From positions 186,001 to 250,000 of the forward strand of contig NZ_FNJJ01000005.1 in NCBI RefSeq assembly GCF_900104265.1: a stretch of DNA of 64,000 bases. The letters run 5' to 3'. The notes below the pieces were generated by a model. The model did not search any database, was not told the origin of the DNA, and saw only the letters and a list, made by a program, of their open reading frames with translations. Position 1 is the first letter of the stretch. Every line of letters starts with the position of its first letter. This document shows positions 61,024-64,000 of the stretch, one piece after another. This DNA is from Ectopseudomonas guguanensis (lineage in GTDB: Bacteria > Pseudomonadota > Gammaproteobacteria > Pseudomonadales > Pseudomonadaceae). The position numbers were made by a program, and so were the translations under genes.

Positions 61024-61413
61024 ATGAATCCAGAAGCCCTATATATCGAGCCCGCTTCGCCCGACCCCATCTACCGACAGATTGTGGGGCAAATCGCGCG
61101 CCTGATCGCGGCAGGTCAATGCCCGCCAGGCACTCGCCTCCCCTCGGTGCGAGAGGTGGCAGCTGCGCACGCCATCAATCCCATGACTGTATCCAAGGCT
61201 TATTCGTTGCTGGAGGAGCAGGGTTTCCTCGAGCGACTGCGCGGCAAGGGCATGGTGGTTATGGCGCAGGCTGCCGTTAGGCAGCCAAGTGCTGAGCGTT
61301 TACAGGCACTGACGCCTCTGCTCACCGAGCTGGTCCGTCAGGCGCGCCAACTTGATCTGAATTTTCAGCAGGTAACGGAGGCTTTACGGCCCTTGATGGA
61401 GAAAAAGGAATGA
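61024..61413 (+). CDS. GntR-family (YtrA-like) transcriptional regulator
   Basis: 129-residue short GntR protein. The winged helix-turn-helix spans residues 10-80 (IYRQIVGQIARLIAAG, PGTRLPSVREVAAAH, NPMTVSKAYSLLEEQGFLERLRGKGMVV). A brief helical dimerisation tail follows instead of a large ligand domain; this is the YtrA subfamily layout, whose genes typically repress their own linked ABC transporter. No ribosome site precedes ATG 61024. It overlaps the ABC gene by 4 bp (ATGA). Confidence 0.9.
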   Translation: MNPEALYIEPASPDPIYRQIVGQIARLIAAGQCPPGTRLPSVREVAAAHAINPMTVSKAYSLLEEQGFLERLRGKGMVVMAQAAVRQPSAERLQALTPLLTELVRQARQLDLNFQQVTEALRPLMEKKE

Positions 61414-62288
61414 GCGCAGTGTGCAACTCGGAAGCAGTGATCGAGGTTCGTGGTCTGGCAAAACGCTATGCCGATAATCAGGTGCTGGATGATGTATCGC
61501 TACGTGTCGAGTCAGGCAGCATTTTGGGCTTGGTTGGCCGTAATGGAGCCGGCAAGAGCACCTTGCTGCGCTGCATGCTCGGTCTGCTACGCGCCGATAC
61601 CGGGCAAGCGTTTGTGCAGAGGCGTGACGCAACGCGCCTAGATGATCAGACCAAGAGCGCGCTGAGTTATGTGCCGCAACTGCCCGACAGTTTCCCGTGG
61701 ATGACGGTCGGCGCCATGCTGGATTTTGTCGGGAGTCTTTATCCGAATTGGGATGTCGAGTTGGTAAAGCGACTACTCGAACGCTGGGAGCTGTCGCGGG
61801 CGCGGCAATTGAACAAGCTATCACCCGGCGAGCGTCAGCAGGTGGCCCTGATTCGTGCGTTGGGCAGTCGACCGCGGTTGCTGGTGCTGGATGAGCCAGC
61901 TGCAGCACTCGATCCGGTCGCGCGTCGCGAGCTGCTGCGCGAGATTGTCGGTAGTGCGGCCGAGCAGGGCGCTACGGTGATTTTGTCGACGCATATCGTT
62001 TCCGATCTGGAGCGCATCGCCTCTGAGGTCGCCTTTCTGCATCAGGGACGACTGCTGTTGCAGGCCGGCCTGGATGAATTGAAAGACGAAGTTCGGCGTA
62101 TCGTACTGCCGGCTGACTTCAGCCTCCCGCAAGAGCGATTACCCGGGGAGATCGTGCGCCATCGTCTTGGCGATGGTGGCTATAGCGTGTTGTTACGCCT
62201 TGCTGCGGGTAGCGCTTCTCCATTGCCTGGCAGGTTCCAGGCGCAGGCTCTTGGCCTGGAGGATCTGTTCCTGGAGTTGGTGCGGTGA
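61410..62288 (+). CDS. ABC transporter ATP-binding protein
   Basis: 292-residue ABC ATPase. Walker A is GRNGAGKST (43-51). The Q-loop region is YVPQLPDSFPWMTVGAMLDF, the signature is a variant LSPGERQ in place of LSGGQ, Walker B is LLVLDEP, and the H-loop is STHIV. A C-terminal extension (about 215-292) is unlike drug-export BcrA tails I know. It resembles YtrB/BcrA-type exporters or immunity ATPases. It overlaps the next gene by GTGA. Confidence 0.9.
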   Translation: MSAVCNSEAVIEVRGLAKRYADNQVLDDVSLRVESGSILGLVGRNGAGKSTLLRCMLGLLRADTGQAFVQRRDATRLDDQTKSALSYVPQLPDSFPWMTVGAMLDFVGSLYPNWDVELVKRLLERWELSRARQLNKLSPGERQQVALIRALGSRPRLLVLDEPAAALDPVARRELLREIVGSAAEQGATVILSTHIVSDLERIASEVAFLHQGRLLLQAGLDELKDEVRRIVLPADFSLPQERLPGEIVRHRLGDGGYSVLLRLAAGSASPLPGRFQAQALGLEDLFLELVR

Positions 62289-63622
62289 TCGCTGTGCACT
62301 GGCGTAGTCTGTGGCCTGAAAACCAGCGTCTGCTGTTTGCCCTTGCCATCTGTAGTGCCTTGATGACCTTGAGTCTTCTCTTCGGGCCGAGCGTACGCGG
62401 CAATCATGCACAGAATGTACAGACGCTGGCTTGGTTGCTCGCGGGATTACACTGGGGGCTGCTGATCTCTGCGCGGCCTTTTCATCTTGCCTGGTACATG
62501 CTCGGATTGCGAATGCCGGGGGCTATCAGGGTCGTAGCCTTTGGTGCTCTTGCCAATTTTGCGTTATGCCTGCTGGCTATTGTCAGCCTGGCGGCGCTGT
62601 CTGAACACGCAAATGTCGCCCGCCTGGGGGCCGGACTGCTGTTGGGCTGGGGGCTGGCCCTGCTGATACTGGTTCTGCCGGCCCATCGAATGACCGCGGC
62701 TATCGTGCCTGCCCTGCTGCTGGCTGGCACTTACTGGCAGGTCTGGTGGCCGCAGACGGCTTTACAGTACGGCGCGTCGGCCCTGGTCACCCTATCATTA
62801 GCAGCTGTCCTGTGGTCTTGCGTATGCAAGCGACGCTGGCCGGTGCTAGCTCTCGCTGTCGAGACGCCATTGCGCCTGATCGTGCAGGACGAGGATGTGG
62901 CGCTGTTTCGTCAGAAAAGTGCGCCTGAGTCAAGCTCTGGGTTCACTCCAGTCCAGCGGATGCGCGAGGTGCTCGGTCCCGAACTGAAGGGCATCATCCA
63001 GGAGTCGAGCTGGCGTAACCGACTGCTGGGTGGGCTATATGTATGCAGTGGCATTGGCTTTCTGCTGTGGCTGGAGCCGGATCGCGGTACGCGTTTTATT
63101 ATTGCGTACGGACTAGTTGCCGCCTGTCTGATACTGGTATCGCAGCCTGCACGTTATTTGCTGGCAGAGCGTACTCGTACCAGCCAGTCGCTGGTCGCCG
63201 AGTTGTGCTTGCTGCCGGGGTTGCCGAGTGACAGGCGGTGGCTCTTGGGGGTGTGCCTGCAGATATTGCGTGGAATGTCGGAGCGACTGGTTTTCCTGGG
63301 CCTCTTTATCAGCCTGATCGGTTGGAATTATGGTTTCCCAGTCGCCTGGCTTCAGTGGGTCTGGCTCTATCTGCTGGTGATTCTGTTTTTGAGCTTGGGG
63401 CAGGCTCTGCATGTTGGCCTGTACGGTTGTAAGTCAAGTGGTTGGCGACTTTTCGAGTTTGTGTTGCTAGGCGTCGCTATTGCCAGCAGTGCTTGGCTGC
63501 TCTCTGGGCATGAATCTGTCAGTTTATTACTGTCGTGGTTGGTTCTGCTGATGTCATCTCTGACCTTTTGCGGACTTATCTTCCTGCGCCTGCAGCGACG
63601 TGGGGCGCCTTACTTTTCCTGA
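62285..63622 (+). CDS. Unrecognised polytopic membrane protein, probable ABC permease
   Basis: 445 residues starting at GTG 62285, overlapping the ATPase stop. About twelve hydrophobic segments are arranged in two groups split by a hydrophilic cytoplasmic stretch (about 200-245, [20 protein letters not shown]...[16 protein letters not shown]). It is likely the membrane partner of the ATPase, in a two-half layout like exporter permeases, but I recognise no named family. Codon choice looks A/T-richer than gltBD or hemE, consistent with acquisition. A terminator repeat follows its stop. Confidence 0.75.
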   Translation: MIAVHWRSLWPENQRLLFALAICSALMTLSLLFGPSVRGNHAQNVQTLAWLLAGLHWGLLISARPFHLAWYMLGLRMPGAIRVVAFGALANFALCLLAIVSLAALSEHANVARLGAGLLLGWGLALLILVLPAHRMTAAIVPALLLAGTYWQVWWPQTALQYGASALVTLSLAAVLWSCVCKRRWPVLALAVETPLRLIVQDEDVALFRQKSAPESSSGFTPVQRMREVLGPELKGIIQESSWRNRLLGGLYVCSGIGFLLWLEPDRGTRFIIAYGLVAACLILVSQPARYLLAERTRTSQSLVAELCLLPGLPSDRRWLLGVCLQILRGMSERLVFLGLFISLIGWNYGFPVAWLQWVWLYLLVILFLSLGQALHVGLYGCKSSGWRLFEFVLLGVAIASSAWLLSGHESVSLLLSWLVLLMSSLTFCGLIFLRLQRRGAPYFS

Positions 63623-63680
63623 GCGAGACAAATCGTCGCGATGGATAAAAGGCACGGCACCCGCCGTGCCTTTTGTTTTG
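63623..63680. repeat. 58-bp direct repeat, right copy, flanking the GntR-ABC operon
   Basis: Starts right after the membrane-protein stop codon and matches 60913-60970 at 56 of 58 positions. It lies 42 bp upstream of hemE. Confidence 0.95.
63647..63674 (+). terminator. Terminator of the GntR-ABC operon
   Basis: Same AAAAGGCACGGC / GCCGTGCCTTTT stem as at 60937, with a loop differing by one base. Confidence 0.92.
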
Positions 63681-63722
63681 CGCTCTGCGAAAATGCCCGC
63701 ACTTTTTTCGCCGGATGCCGCC

Positions 63723-64000
63723 ATGACTGCCCTGAAGAACGACCGTTTCCTTCTTGCCCTGCTCAAGCAACCCGTGGATGTCACGCCGATCTGGATGATG
63801 CGCCAGGCAGGCCGCTATCTGCCGGAGTATCGCGCGACCCGGGCCAAGGCCGGCGACTTCGTGAGCCTGATGAAGAATCCCACGCTTGCCTGCGAGGTCA
63901 CCATCCAGCCGCTGGACCGCTACCCGCAACTGGATGCGGCGATTCTCTTTTCCGACATCCTCACCATCCCCGATGCCATGGGCCAGGGTCTGTACTTCGA
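63723..64000 (+). CDS. hemE: Uroporphyrinogen decarboxylase (5' part)
   Basis: First 92 codons of HemE, which decarboxylates uroporphyrinogen III to coproporphyrinogen III in haem synthesis. It reads [45 protein letters not shown], containing the family's [16 protein letters not shown] signature with the substrate-binding Arg residues. The gene runs off the window. The ATG at 63723 has only a weak ribosome site. Confidence 0.96.
   Translation, partial: MTALKNDRFLLALLKQPVDVTPIWMMRQAGRYLPEYRATRAKAGDFVSLMKNPTLACEVTIQPLDRYPQLDAAILFSDILTIPDAMGQGLYF

Noticed and set aside
60901..63680. Composite transposon around the GntR-ABC operon
   Set aside because: The flanking repeats are terminators without inverted ends, and no transposase or integrase gene is present in the interval.

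Overview
The window is a GC-rich, gene-dense stretch of a Pseudomonas chromosome, most likely from the P. mendocina / oleovorans / pseudoalcaligenes group. This assignment is an inference. It rests on the class II medium-chain PHA cluster (phaC1-Z-C2-D-F-I), the neighbouring order hslVU - argS - priA - rpmE - maeB - ponA - pilMNOPQ - aroKB - gltBD - hemE, the carnitine cdh cluster, and the many intergenic palindromes. The order matches the P. aeruginosa chromosome as I recall it. No rRNA, tRNA, CRISPR array, prophage or transposase gene was seen.

Region 1 (1-6.3 kb) is quaternary-amine catabolism: a divergent metallopeptidase-like protein, then CdhR (AraC/GATase1 regulator), CaiX (carnitine-binding protein) and CdhC/CdhA/CdhB, which together oxidise and cleave carnitine. 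Region 2 (6.3-18.3 kb) holds envelope and housekeeping genes: a YkgJ-type protein, a DUF2339/DUF3999 membrane pair, a 7TM-PAS-GGDEF diguanylate cyclase, fbp, a DUF924 protein, small lipoproteins including a Blc lipocalin, pip and dtd. Region 3 (18.5-24.4 kb) is a minus-strand block: ubiE-ubiJ-ubiB, hisI-hisE, tatABC, rsmE. Region 4 (24.7-32 kb) is the PHA locus, with phaI-phaF convergent on phaC1-phaZ-phaC2-phaD. Region 5 (32.3-46.4 kb) contains a DUF971 protein, hslVU behind a clear heat-shock promoter, a SPOR protein, argS, priA, rpmE, a nuclease, an M48 protease, maeB and ponA. Region 6 (46.5-60.9 kb) is the type IV pilus operon pilMNOPQ, aroK-aroB, a DamX-like ATPase/SPOR protein and gltB-gltD.

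Region 7 (60.9-63.7 kb) is the best candidate for an accessory system. A three-gene, translationally coupled operon (YtrA-like GntR repressor, ABC ATPase, unrecognised polytopic membrane protein) sits between gltD and hemE. It is bracketed by two 58-bp direct repeats, 56/58 identical, each containing an intrinsic terminator. Its promoter overlaps a perfect inverted repeat and predicts a leaderless mRNA. The window ends inside hemE.

Intergenic DNA is rich in repeats: at least four palindrome families, two related MITE-like elements with TTGAAAAAC-containing inverted ends (24460-24677 and 34788-34933), and a family of heptamer arrays with inverted arms near phaI, hslU, argS and maeB/ponA.
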